DNA of 17,173 nt, from NCBI GenBank assembly GCA_028710385.1, contig JAQTUC010000014.1, forward strand, positions 1-17,173, written 5' to 3'. Below are positions 6,396 through 14,900 of this stretch, piece after piece. Below the pieces are notes generated by a model that saw only the letters and a program-made list of their open reading frames with translations, was not told the origin of the DNA and searched no databases. Positions within the stretch are counted from its first letter, which is position 1; each line of letters starts with the position of its first letter. A program made the position numbers and the translations under genes. Origin of the DNA: Candidatus Omnitrophota bacterium (GTDB lineage: Bacteria > Omnitrophota > Gorgyraeia > Duberdicusellales > 4484-171).

Positions 6396-7085
6396 TTATA
6401 CGCTGAACTTTATTTCTATAATATTTCCTTCCTGCATTATGTAGTCTCTGTCAACTGCTTTGGCAAATCCTCGCGCGCGCGCCTCAGCCACATTATGAAA
6501 ACTATCCAAATCCTTGCAGTCAATTACTTCGCCTTTTATAAAGCCTCTTGCAAGGTCGCTGTGAATTTTTCCTGCGGCATCAACTATGTTGCTTCCTTTT
6601 TTAACTTCCCAGGCGTGCACTTCTTTTTCCCCTGCCGTATAGAAAAGTATGGTTTCTGACTTTTTAAGTATTTCGCAAATGAGCGCGTTTATATCGGATA
6701 TATCCAGCGCCGCCACGCAAGGCTTAAAAGTGACGGGCATAATATTTTTAATAAAATTTTTTTCTTCATCGCTGAATTGCTGGTCGCAAAGAAGGTTTTC
6801 CGCCTCTAAGCTTGTTGTAATTTTTTTCAGAAATTCTTTTTCTTTCTCATCTGTTGTCCTTATTAAGCGGTTCTCTATTTTTTCTAAATCTATGAAAATT
6901 AGATCAAGCTTCTTGACGCTGTTAAAAACAACGGCATCGGCCCTGATGAAATCTTCTCCAACAAACTCAACCACATAGGGGCTTAATTTTTTTGGCGAAA
7001 ACTTTTTAACAAGCTTTTCAAAACATTCACAGGTGTATTTTTGTTTCCCCGGTGTAATATCTAAACCAAAGCTGGCTACTTTCAC
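6396..7085 (-). CDS. YchF/OLA1-like protein lacking the nucleotide-binding domain (DUF933/TGS C-terminus)
   Basis: The 229-residue protein resembles the C-terminal half of YchF, a ribosome-associated ATPase. Residues 146-229 are a TGS-like (DUF933) domain with ILFYTAGEKEVHAWEVKKG, AAGKIHSDLARGFIKGEVI and the C-terminus IMQEGNIIEIKFSV. Residues 58-128 match the helical region, with LDLIFIDLEKIENRL and FSDEEKNFIKN. The first ~57 residues hold only a remnant: MKVASFGLDITPGKQKY replaces the P-loop, FSPKKLSPYVVEFV resembles the strand before the DxxG motif, and no GxxxxGKS, DxxG or NxxE-type motif is present. It therefore should not bind nucleotide as YchF does. Start: GTG at 7085 with GGGAGG (7095-7100) nine bases upstream. 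The intact frame, strong ribosome site and conserved-looking C-terminus suggest a functional short family, not decay. It sits between an EF-G-like gene and purH. Function unknown; possibly ribosome- or RNA-binding. Confidence 0.85.
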   Translation of the reverse strand: MKVASFGLDITPGKQKYTCECFEKLVKKFSPKKLSPYVVEFVGEDFIRADAVVFNSVKKLDLIFIDLEKIENRLIRTTDEKEKEFLKKITTSLEAENLLCDQQFSDEEKNFIKNIMPVTFKPCVAALDISDINALICEILKKSETILFYTAGEKEVHAWEVKKGSNIVDAAGKIHSDLARGFIKGEVIDCKDLDSFHNVAEARARGFAKAVDRDYIMQEGNIIEIKFSV

Positions 7086-7105
7086 GTTGTTAAACCTCCC
7101 TTGTT

Positions 7106-7240
7106 AAAAAATTACAAATTACAATCTACAAATCACAAACAATACACAATAAACAATTTCGAAATCACAAATAAATCTTTGTCTATTGTAATTTTGGAAT
7201 TGTGATTTGTTTGTAATTTGTTCATTGTGTATTGTGATTT
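7106..7240. repeat. AT-rich spacer with long imperfect nested hairpin and repeated words
   Basis: An arm at 7131-7156 (AATCACAA, then CAATACACAATAAACAA) pairs with 7218-7239 (TTGTTCATTGTGTATTG, then TGATT), with one mismatch and a four-base gap. Inside it, AAATCACAA (7162-7170) pairs with TTGTGATTT (7200-7208), leaving a loop of about 29 bases. Words such as AATCACAA, ACAATA and ATTACAA recur; ACAAATCACAA at 7128-7138 is exactly inverted at 7200-7210. The stretch fills nearly the whole spacer between the EF-G-like gene and the YchF-like gene. It shows no coding frame and no terminator T-run. It may fold in the transcript or be a dispersed repeat. Confidence 0.7.
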
Positions 7241-7245
7241 AAAAC

Positions 7246-9255
7246 TCACTCTACCTTTGCTAATTTATCCGCTTCTTTCTTTGCGCCCTCAATAACTATC
7301 TGAGCTAACCTTGCCGGCACAATTTCATAGTGTGAAAATGTCATTAAATAGCTGCCCCTGCCGCCCGTAACCGAGCGAAGGTCAGAAGCATATTTAAACA
7401 TTTCAACCAACGCAATCTGCGCCTTAACCACTTCGTTTTTCCCTTTTACTTCCATTCCAAGCACACGGCCTCTTCTGGAATTTATATCGCCTGTAACCTG
7501 TCCCATGAATTCACCGGGCACTGTAATTTCAACGTTCATTATCGGCTCAAGCAAAACGCTTCCTGCCTGCTCAAGCGCTTTTTTAAAAGCCATTGAACCT
7601 GCAATCTGGAACGCTATATCTGAAGAATCAACATCGTGATAAGAACCGTCATAAAGCGTTACCCTTATATCGGTAACCGGATAGCCGGCAAGCACCCCCT
7701 CATCAAGACTCTTCCTTATGCCTTTTTCAACCGAAGGTATGAAGTTGCGCGGTATCGCGCCTCCGAATATTTTATCCACAAACTCAAACCCTTTGCCTCT
7801 ATGAAGAGGCTCAACATCAATCCAGACATCGCCGTATTGCCCGCGGCCGCCTGATTGTTTTTTATGTTTGCCCTGCACTTTTACAGAACGGGTAACTGTT
7901 TCCATATAAGCAACTTTTGGCGTTCCCAACTCAACATTTGCCTGATACCTGCGCTTCATCCTTTCTATAATCACGTGCAGATGCAGTTCGCCCATACCGG
8001 AAATCAGCATTTCTTTGGTTTGGCTGTCCCGCGATACTTTAAAAGTAGGGTCTTCGCTGGTAAGGCGCGAAAGCACCGCTGATATCTTATCCTCGTCCTG
8101 CCTTGTTTTAGGCTTAACAGAAGCTGAGTAAGAAGGAGCCGGAAATTCTATGTGGCTAAATTCAAGCGGAAATGTCTGCTCGCAGAAAGTGTCCTGCGTT
8201 GAGGTGTTCCTTAATTTGGAAATTGCGCCGATTTCTCCGGCGCAAATTGTCTCCTGATTAACTTCCTGCTTACCCTGCGGAGTATAAATATGGCTGATTT
8301 TTTCTTTCTCGCCTTTTGTTGAATTGTATATTTCGCTGTTTGCCGATATCTTTCCGGAAAATACCCTGAAAATATTTAACTGCCCCACAAAAGGGTCAAC
8401 TATGCTTTTAAACACCTGGGCAGCAAGATGCCCGTTTGCCTTTGGCGCAATTTCAATGGCTTCTCCTGTTTTTACATTTTTTGCAATGCGCGGTTTGCTG
8501 TCGGCGGCGGATGGCATAACCTCCAGAAGCATTTCAAGCAGGCAGTCAGTGCCTGCCTCCTGCAAGGCAATCATAGGTATCACAGGAAAAACCTGCGCGT
8601 TTATTATGGCTTTTTTAAGCGCGGCTGCGAGTTCTTTGTCGTCAATTGCTCCGGTCTCAAGATATTTCGCCAGAAGCGCATCATCGCTTTCTGCGACAGC
8701 TTCAATTATGCTTGCGTAATTCGGATGGTTTTTGTCTTTTAAAATATTCACAACTTTTCCTTTTTCAAAGCCGGCGAAAGGAATTGCCTTTTTCGTCAGG
8801 CTGTTTCTTATATCTTCAACGGTTTTTCCGTAATCCGCGTCCTCTTTATCAAGCTTATTTACAATAAAAAAACATGGCAGATTTTCTTTTCTTAAATTAT
8901 CCCAGGCTTTTTCTGTTCCCACTTCAACTCCGCTTGAAGCATCAACAACTACCGCTCCAAAATCAACTGCGCGGCTTGCGGAAATAAGCTCGCCTATAAA
9001 ATCAAGATATCCTGGCACATCTATAAATTGGATAAAATTTCCTTTATGCTCGGCATAAAGGACAGACATATTTATTGAGCTCTTTCTTTGCTTTTCGTCG
9101 TCTTCGTAGTCGCTTATGGTAGTTCCTTCATCAACTTTTCCCAGGCGGGTAGAGGCTCCGCATTTAAACAGAATGGCTTCTGAGATTGAAGTTTTGCCTG
9201 ACTGGGCATGTCCGCATAAAAGGAAAACCCTTTTTTTGGTTAAATCGTCTCGCAT
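7246..9255 (-). CDS. Elongation factor G-2-like translational GTPase
   Basis: The 669-residue protein has the five-domain EF-G order. The G domain has P-loop GHAQSGKTS (15-23), a switch I region with DEGTTISDYEDDEKQRKSSI, switch II DVPGYLDF (79-86) and NKLD (133-136). Domain II follows (about 280-375), then domain III with SRDSQTKEMLISGMGELHL. Domain IV has GGRGQYGDVWIDVEPL and the tip YDGSYHDVDSSD. Domain V has MGQVTGDINSRRGRVLGM. Canonical EF-G reads AHIDAGKTT and DTPGHVDF; here the switch II His is Tyr83. This, with EEGTT-type switch I, is typical of the EF-G-2 subfamily (as in Thermus EF-G-2), whose cellular role is less clear than that of FusA. The start is the ATG at 9255 with GGAGGG at 9262-9267. 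It has its own strong promoter 115 bases upstream. I therefore do not assign fusA. Confidence 0.9.
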   Translation of the reverse strand: MRDDLTKKRVFLLCGHAQSGKTSISEAILFKCGASTRLGKVDEGTTISDYEDDEKQRKSSINMSVLYAEHKGNFIQFIDVPGYLDFIGELISASRAVDFGAVVVDASSGVEVGTEKAWDNLRKENLPCFFIVNKLDKEDADYGKTVEDIRNSLTKKAIPFAGFEKGKVVNILKDKNHPNYASIIEAVAESDDALLAKYLETGAIDDKELAAALKKAIINAQVFPVIPMIALQEAGTDCLLEMLLEVMPSAADSKPRIAKNVKTGEAIEIAPKANGHLAAQVFKSIVDPFVGQLNIFRVFSGKISANSEIYNSTKGEKEKISHIYTPQGKQEVNQETICAGEIGAISKLRNTSTQDTFCEQTFPLEFSHIEFPAPSYSASVKPKTRQDEDKISAVLSRLTSEDPTFKVSRDSQTKEMLISGMGELHLHVIIERMKRRYQANVELGTPKVAYMETVTRSVKVQGKHKKQSGGRGQYGDVWIDVEPLHRGKGFEFVDKIFGGAIPRNFIPSVEKGIRKSLDEGVLAGYPVTDIRVTLYDGSYHDVDSSDIAFQIAGSMAFKKALEQAGSVLLEPIMNVEITVPGEFMGQVTGDINSRRGRVLGMEVKGKNEVVKAQIALVEMFKYASDLRSVTGGRGSYLMTFSHYEIVPARLAQIVIEGAKKEADKLAKVE

Positions 9256-9300
9256 AACTTGCCCTCCTTATTGTAGGACCAGCCTTATAAATCTAGATAG

Positions 9301-9313
9301 GCGCCAAAGGCGC
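9301..9313. repeat. Short GC-rich palindrome in the leader of the EF-G-2-like gene
   Basis: GCGCC AAA GGCGC forms a 5-bp perfect stem with a 3-base loop, in the transcribed leader between the promoter and the ribosome site. Its minus-strand core CGCCTTTGGCG resembles CGCCTCTGGCG in the 765-781 hairpin, so it may be another copy of the same palindrome type. There is no T-run after it. Confidence 0.45.
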
Positions 9314-9369
9314 ATATAAGTGGCCTCGGAAGTTGTTTACGCAAAAGAGCGGATTTCGCCAGATTTTTT

Positions 9370-9398
9370 ATTATATTAGAAATAACACGCCAAGTCAA
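9370..9398 (-). promoter_or_regulatory. Near-consensus sigma-70 promoter for the EF-G-2-like gene
   Basis: On the minus strand the -35 TTGACT (9398-9393) and the -10 TATAAT (9375-9370) are separated by exactly 17 bases. This matches the consensus at 11 of 12 positions. Initiation near 9362 would give a leader of roughly 105 bases containing the GCGCC/GGCGC palindrome. It lies in the 269-base spacer after queA and splits the window into two transcription units. The rest of that spacer (9399-9524) holds AT-rich sequence and a weak CTAACCT/AGGTTAG inversion; I see no gene in it. Confidence 0.8.
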
Positions 9399-9524
9399 TT
9401 AAGAACTGATCTTTTTTTCCATATCTAACCTGTTGATTTACAATAAGTTATGTAAAATTTACAGCGCTTTAAGACTGGTTTGAAAGGTTAGAAAAGGCTT
9501 TCCCGGCAGGATAAAAGGCTGTTT

Positions 9525-10568
9525 TTAGATGATAAACATTGAATCGCCGAAGCTGAAAAAGCGGAAATTCTTATTTTTAGCATAGGCGTAGGCGTTTTGG
9601 GCAAGTGTAATGCCGCAGAAAGAAGAAACAAGAATAAGATTTGTTGAAAGCGGAGTGTGGAAATTAGTAATAAGCGCGTCTACTATTTTAAATTTATATC
9701 CAGGTGTTATATAAAAATTTGTTTCAAAGGTTTTATCCTTTACGCGGAACTTTCCGGCATCGCTAAAGCTTGCCGACTCTAAACTTCTTACAGAAGTTGT
9801 CCCGACTGCAATAACTCTTGAGCCTTTGTCTTTGGCTTCATTTATCGTATCCGCGGTTTGTTTTGATATCTCAATGGCTTCGCTGTCCATTTTATGTTCT
9901 CTGATGTCCTCGCATTTAACAGGCCTAAAGGTTGCCAGACCGCAATGCAGTGTCATATAAACAATCTTAATACCTTTTTCTTCTATCTGCGAAATAAGCT
10001 CTTTTGTAAAATGCAGGCCTGCTGTTGGCGCTGCCACAGCCCCTTCTTTTTTTGAATAAATAGTCTGGTATTTTTCAAAGTCATCAATTTCTTTTTTAAT
10101 ATAATGCGGAAGCGGCGGCTTACCCAGCTCATCAAGGTGCAGCATAAAATCCTTGGGGAAAAATTCAAGAACCCTGCCGCCCTGCGCTGTTTTATCTATT
10201 ATTTTTGCGTAAAACCCTTCTTTCCCGAAACTTATTTCTTCGCCAAGCCTGGCTTTTTTACCGGGATTAACCAAAACTTCCCATATCCCTTTTTCTTTTT
10301 CCTTAAGCAGCAAAATTTCCAGTTTTCCGCCGGTTTTTATTTTTGCGGTAAGCTTTGCCCTGATAACTCTTGTATCATTTAAGACCAGGACATCGCCTTT
10401 ATTTAAGAATTCCGTGATATTTTTAAAAACAGTTTCCTTTATTGAATTCTCTTTTCTGTTTACAAGCAAAAGCCTGGAATTGTGGCGCTCTTTCAAAGGC
10501 TCCTGCGCAATCAGATTTCTTGGCAGGTCGTAATTGAAATTAGAAATGTTATATAAATCTTTTTCCAT
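9525..10568 (-). CDS. queA: S-adenosylmethionine:tRNA ribosyltransferase-isomerase
   Basis: QueA transfers the ribosyl part of SAM to preQ1 in the wobble position of tRNA, giving epoxyqueuosine, the penultimate step of queuosine synthesis. The 347-residue length is normal. Family motifs run in order: FNYDLPRNLIAQEPLKERHNSRLL (11-34), VLNDTRVIRAKL, GAVAAPTAGLHFT, MTLHCGLATFRPV, GTTSVRSLES, ITPGYKFKIVDALITNFHTP and FSFGDSMFI at the C-terminus. The start is the ATG at 10568, which gives the expected N-terminus; I see no Shine-Dalgarno before it. The diguanylate cyclase ends 23 bases upstream, so the two are probably cotranscribed. Other queuosine genes (queC, queD, queE, queF, tgt) are absent from the window, although folE lies 7.6 kb downstream. 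Confidence 0.96.
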   Translation of the reverse strand: MEKDLYNISNFNYDLPRNLIAQEPLKERHNSRLLLVNRKENSIKETVFKNITEFLNKGDVLVLNDTRVIRAKLTAKIKTGGKLEILLLKEKEKGIWEVLVNPGKKARLGEEISFGKEGFYAKIIDKTAQGGRVLEFFPKDFMLHLDELGKPPLPHYIKKEIDDFEKYQTIYSKKEGAVAAPTAGLHFTKELISQIEEKGIKIVYMTLHCGLATFRPVKCEDIREHKMDSEAIEISKQTADTINEAKDKGSRVIAVGTTSVRSLESASFSDAGKFRVKDKTFETNFYITPGYKFKIVDALITNFHTPLSTNLILVSSFCGITLAQNAYAYAKNKNFRFFSFGDSMFII

Positions 10569-10591
10569 GGAAGGTATTGGTTCCGGCTGGG

Positions 10592-11746
10592 CTAGAAGGC
10601 GAGTTCAACTCTGTTTTTTCCTTCTCTCTTGGCTTTGTAAAGCGCCATATCGGCTTTTTTTATAAGGCCGTCTTTTTCTGTTCCGTCCTTTGGATAGCTT
10701 GAAAGGCCGATAGATACGGTAAATCTGTATCCGGCTATATTATTTTCTGCAAGGCTCTTTCTAATTCTTTCAGCAATATCAAGCGCTTCCTCTTTAGTTG
10801 TAAAGGGAAGCACTACTGAAAATTCTTCTCCGCCGTAGCGGCATATTATATCTATGTCCCTTGCGGTTTTTTTAAGCTGCTCGCTTACTTTTCTTAAAGC
10901 CTCATCTCCCTGTATATGGCCGTATGCGTCGTTGAATTTCTTAAAGTCATCCAGGTCTATCATAAGTATTGAAATAGGATAATTTTTTGATTTTGCCTTA
11001 AGAAGCTCTTCGTCAAGTTTATACTGGAAATAACCGTGGTTCCACAAAGAAGTAAGCGTATCAGTGTGAGCCATAATAAGCGTGTCCTCAAAAGCCTGGG
11101 AATTTTCAATCGCTCCTGCCGCCTGCTCTACAAACATATTAAATATTCTTATGTCAGCGTCATTTATCGGCTTCTTTGTTACATAGTTATCAACTATAAT
11201 AATTCCTTCCGGCTTGTCTTTTATCCAGAGCGAAGCTATCAGGAATTCTCCAAGCTGCAGCTTAACCGTAAGAGGGTCTTCCTTAAGCTCAATGGCTTTA
11301 CCGTCTTTTATATGCAAGGTCCCTCTTTCCCAGAGAGCGCTGTAAAGAAAACCGCTTGCTTCGTTAAGGTCAAAAGAAAGAGACTGCACGTATTCCATAA
11401 ATTTTGGCTTAACTGTTTCTTCTTTTATGCGATGATATGTTTTAATAAGGTCGTAAAGATCCATCTTCTGCTGCTCAATGCTGCGCCAGATAGAAGTTGC
11501 CTCCTGCATATACATAGGCCCTATACCCATAAAACCGTTTATTTTTTTGGCGTCATTATCCACAAGAAACAATATGGCCCTGTTAAAGGAAAGTCCCTCG
11601 TGAGCGGTTAAGCCTGTGAGGATTATGTAGACTATTTCTTCAAGCCTAAGCGTTGTTCTCATTGCTTTATTTAATTCGTAAAGTATATAAAGCTGAGAAC
11701 GCGTCTTCTCCAGTTCTTCTTTTATTTTCTTTATCTCTTCTTCCAT
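10592..11746 (-). CDS. GAF-GGDEF diguanylate cyclase
   Basis: The 384-residue cytosolic protein begins with a short coiled coil (about 1-30), followed by a GAF-type sensory domain (about 30-215) and a GGDEF domain (about 222-384). The cyclase domain has the metal-site stretch ILMIDLDDFKKFNDAYGH (260-277), the active-site loop RYGGEEF (303-309) and the ending KKADMALYKAKREGKNRVE. An RxxD allosteric inhibition site (RDID, 296-299) lies five residues before GGEEF, so active c-di-GMP synthesis with product inhibition is expected. The GAF ligand is unknown. The start is set by GAGGTG (11753-11758) six bases before the ATG at 11746. A longer frame to 11791 exists, but its extra residues are encoded partly by the intergenic repeat element and it lacks a ribosome site. 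There is no membrane segment. Confidence 0.93.
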   Translation of the reverse strand: MEEEIKKIKEELEKTRSQLYILYELNKAMRTTLRLEEIVYIILTGLTAHEGLSFNRAILFLVDNDAKKINGFMGIGPMYMQEATSIWRSIEQQKMDLYDLIKTYHRIKEETVKPKFMEYVQSLSFDLNEASGFLYSALWERGTLHIKDGKAIELKEDPLTVKLQLGEFLIASLWIKDKPEGIIIVDNYVTKKPINDADIRIFNMFVEQAAGAIENSQAFEDTLIMAHTDTLTSLWNHGYFQYKLDEELLKAKSKNYPISILMIDLDDFKKFNDAYGHIQGDEALRKVSEQLKKTARDIDIICRYGGEEFSVVLPFTTKEEALDIAERIRKSLAENNIAGYRFTVSIGLSSYPKDGTEKDGLIKKADMALYKAKREGKNRVELAF

Positions 11747-11752
11747 ATGGAA

Positions 11753-11758
11753 CACCTC
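11753..11758 (-). promoter_or_regulatory. Ribosome binding site fixing the diguanylate cyclase start
   Basis: GAGGTG on the minus strand lies six bases before the ATG at 11746. It argues against the in-frame upstream start at 11791, which lies next to the arm of the inverted repeat at 11782-11837. Confidence 0.75.
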
Positions 11759-11781
11759 AACAAATAAACCCTTTCTAGTGA

Positions 11782-11837
11782 CATCCACCAAAGTCTGCCA
11801 CAGCTTCTAATACCCTAGCGAAAGGCGAAGGTGGATG
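11782..11837. repeat. Intergenic inverted-repeat element CATCCACC / GGTGGATG
   Basis: CATCCACC (11782-11789) and GGTGGATG (11830-11837) are perfect 8-bp inverted arms around a 40-base interior that contains CTTCGCCTTTCGC on the minus strand. The spacer 11747-11908 holds this element and an AT-rich tract but no gene. The compact, GC-richer element in an AT-rich spacer looks like a dispersed palindromic repeat. No second copy is present in the window. Confidence 0.55.
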
Positions 11838-11844
11838 ATTCTAA

Positions 11845-11873
11845 TAAATAACATATTTGGGGTTAAAAGTCAA
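11845..11873 (-). promoter_or_regulatory. Possible promoter for the diguanylate cyclase-queA unit
   Basis: The minus strand has TTGACT (11873-11868), 17 bases, then TATTTA (11850-11845). The -35 is the same hexamer as in the strong 9370-9398 promoter, but the -10 is poor. The position, after the smc stop and about 100 bases before the cyclase start, is sensible. Confidence 0.35.
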
Positions 11874-11908
11874 ATTATCAGCTAACTAACTATTTTTAAT
11901 TCAACAAC

Positions 11909-14900
11909 TCAGGCGGGCGCTTGCGTTTGTTCTGCTTCCGGCGTATCTTTAGGCGCAGGCTTTGGCTCCCCGTTACCTGCGAATTTAACGGACACCAGTT
12001 TAGAAACTCCTTTTTCCTGCATGGTAACGCCGTAAAGAATATCGGCTCTGCTCATTGTTTTTTTGTTATGAGTAATTACGATAAACTGCGAATTCTGCGA
12101 AAACTGTTTTAGAATATGGTTAAACCTGTCAACGTTTGCCTCATCCAGGGGAGCGTCTATTTCATCAAGCACGCATATGGGCGATGGCCTGACTTTAAAA
12201 ATAGCGAAAATAAGCGCAATTGTCGTGAGCGCTTTTTCTCCTCCGGATAACAGCGCAACGTTCTGGTTCTTTTTACCGGGAGGCTGGACCTCTATTTCAA
12301 CTCCCGACTCAAGCACATCGTCCTGGTCAAGCAGTATAAGCTCTGCGCGGCCTCCTCCGAAAAGGAAACGGAAATTATTTTTGAATTCTGTCTCAATTTT
12401 TGCAAATGTTTCAAGAAATAATTCGCGCGACGTTTTATTTATCTTCTGAATTGCCTTTCTAAGCTCTTCTTTTGAGGTAACAAGGTCGTTTTTCTGGGTA
12501 TCAAGAAATCCTTCCCTCTTTTTTAATTCGTCAAACTCTTCAATTGCGACCATATTAACTTCGCCCAAAGACTCAAGTTTTTTCTTTAAGCTTTCTTTGT
12601 TTTCATTAAACTTCTCAATCGTGCTGCCCTCTTCAATAGGCTCTTTAAGCCACTCAAGGTTAAACTCAACCGCATAAACCTGCTTAAGATAATCTTTTAT
12701 TTTTTCCTTTTCGTAATCAAGGCTCTGCGTTTCAAGCTTTTTGTTGTAAACCTCAGAACGCAGTTCTTCCAAATTACTCTCCGAAGCTTCAAGCAATTTC
12801 CTGTCTTCCTCAATTTTTGAAAGAAGCCCGGTTTCTTCTTTTTCCAATTCTTCTTTTTTCTGAGAAAAGCCGCTTATTTTTTCTTTGTCCGCGGCAATTG
12901 AAACTTCCAACTTTTGTATTTCTGCCGTAAAAACTCCGCATTTCTGGATGTTATCCAGTTTTTCTTTATCCATATCCGCTAGATTTTTAAGGATGTTTTC
13001 TTTTTCCTCGCAGAGTATAAGAACCTTTGAATTTAAGTTTTCTTTTTCCCTTATTAAAGACTGCCTGTGGGTTTCATGTTTTGCGCTATATACGTCTATT
13101 TCGTTAATGCGCTTTGAATTGTTGGAAATAATTTCATGAAGGCCGGTTAAATTGTTCCTTGAGATATTAAGGCTTTCTTCGCAGGAAGAAAGCTCGGTTT
13201 CCAGTTCTTTTTGTTTTGTTTCGCCGGCTTCCAGCTCCTGTTTATTTGCTTCAAGCTCCTTTTCTACAAGCTCAAATTCTTCGCTGAATCTTGCGTAATC
13301 CCTGCTTAAGGCGTCGTTTTCCTGGAACAATGCCTGGAAACGCTTTTCTTCCTCTTCAACCTGTAAATTCTGCGCTACAGACTGCTCGCCTACCTGTTTC
13401 TTTTGGTTTTCAGTATCCAGAAGCTCTTTTGCCAGAGTTTCTATCTCAATCTTTATCGCATCCATTTTTTCCTTAAGCTCTTCTTCCTCAAGCGAAATAA
13501 CTTTTGCCTCAATTACCGCTTTATACGAATTTCCGTCTTTACTGAATTGCGCGTCTTTCAGCGAAATTATAAGTTTTTTTATGTCTTTGGGTTCCTCGTC
13601 AAAAACAATTGTAAGTTTTCTGCTTGCTGAAAATGTATCGTATTTTGTGCGCAGGTCTTTTAAAAAATCATAATATGAATTAAGCTCAACCAGTTTCTTT
13701 TCCTTCTCAACTATGGTTGTCTTAAGGCTTTCCCTGGTTAAATTTAACTGCTGCTCTTTTTGAACAAGGTTTTCTTTTTCACCGCGAAGGCCGGCCAGCT
13801 TTTTATCAAGCTCTGCAAGCTCAAGAGAAAGCTTTTCAAGCGTGGCTTTTCTTTCGCTTGAAAGATTTTCTATCCTTGCCTTATCAAGAGAGAGCCTTTT
13901 TTTGCGGTTGGTAAGCGAGGCCACCTGCGTTTGAAGCTCAATTAAGCTGTTACGGATATTAACGCCTTTACTCTCCAGTTCCAGCTCTTTAATTTTTTCT
14001 TCTTCTATTTTCTTTTTAGCCTCTTCTATGGCTGCTGCCAGGGTTTCTTTTTCCGTTTTGATTTTTTCTATTTCGGCAATTATTGAATTGGCTTCCTGCT
14101 CAATGCTGATTAATTTGTTTTTTTCTTCCTCTATGCGGCCTTCCTGCAAAGCTATGCGTTCGTCAAAACTTTTCTTTGACTGCTCAATTGCGCTGTTTCG
14201 CTCAGTTACCTCTATTATGCGCTGCTTGCTTACGTTTATGTAGCTAAGGGAAGTTTCTATCTGGGCGCTGAAAGAAAAAACCTGCGAGCTTGCTTCCTGC
14301 AGCTCCTTACGCATATCTCTTAAGCGCAGATTAAGCTCTTCCCATTTGGTTTTATTTTCTTTAAGCTCATTGTCTTTTAAGCTTTCTTTTTCCTTAAGGC
14401 TGTTTAGTTCCTCCAGTATGACATTTATTTTATCCTCAAGCCCTTTGAATTTTAAAATTGCTATTTTTTTCTCAACTTCAACAAGTTTCTCCTGGCATTC
14501 CTTGAACTTGCGTGTTTTTTCAACCTGCCTTTCAAGGTAGCGTATCTGGCGCTTTACTTCTGAAATAATGTCATCAAGCCTTAAAAGGTTTTCATCTGTT
14601 TCTTCAAGCTTTTTAAGTGTTTCTCTTCTGCTTTCTTTGTATTTAACTATTCCGCTGGCTTCATCAAAAATAAGGCGCTTATCTTCAGGCTTATAACTTA
14701 AAAACAACTCAATTTTTCCCTGCTCAATAAATGAATAGGTTGACTCTCCGATGCCTGTTCCCATAAAAAGAGCTTCTATGTCTTTTAATCTTACCGGGTT
14801 TTTGTTGATAAGGTATTCGCTTTCTCCGGAGCGATATAACCTTCTTGTAATGCCTACTTCTTTGTATTCAATGGGAAGGTATCTGTCTTCGTTACCGAAA

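Noticed and set aside
6396..7085. Pseudogene of YchF
   Set aside because: The frame is intact with a strong ribosome site, a complete C-terminal domain and translational coupling to purH, which fits a functional short protein better.
7246..9255. Calling the EF-G gene fusA
   Set aside because: The P-loop and switch II differ from canonical EF-G and match the EF-G-2 type, so the symbol would mislead.
9399..9524. Terminator or tRNA in the queA downstream spacer
   Set aside because: Only a weak 7-base inversion and a direct repeat AGCCTTTT are present; no cloverleaf or hairpin with a T-run was found.
11036..11611. Plus-strand open frame of about 190 codons
   Set aside because: It is antisense to the well-supported GAF-GGDEF gene and shows no family motifs.
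11747..11791. Longer N-terminus for the diguanylate cyclase (15 extra residues)
   Set aside because: The ATG at 11746 has GAGGTG six bases upstream, while the longer start abuts a repeat element and lacks a ribosome site.
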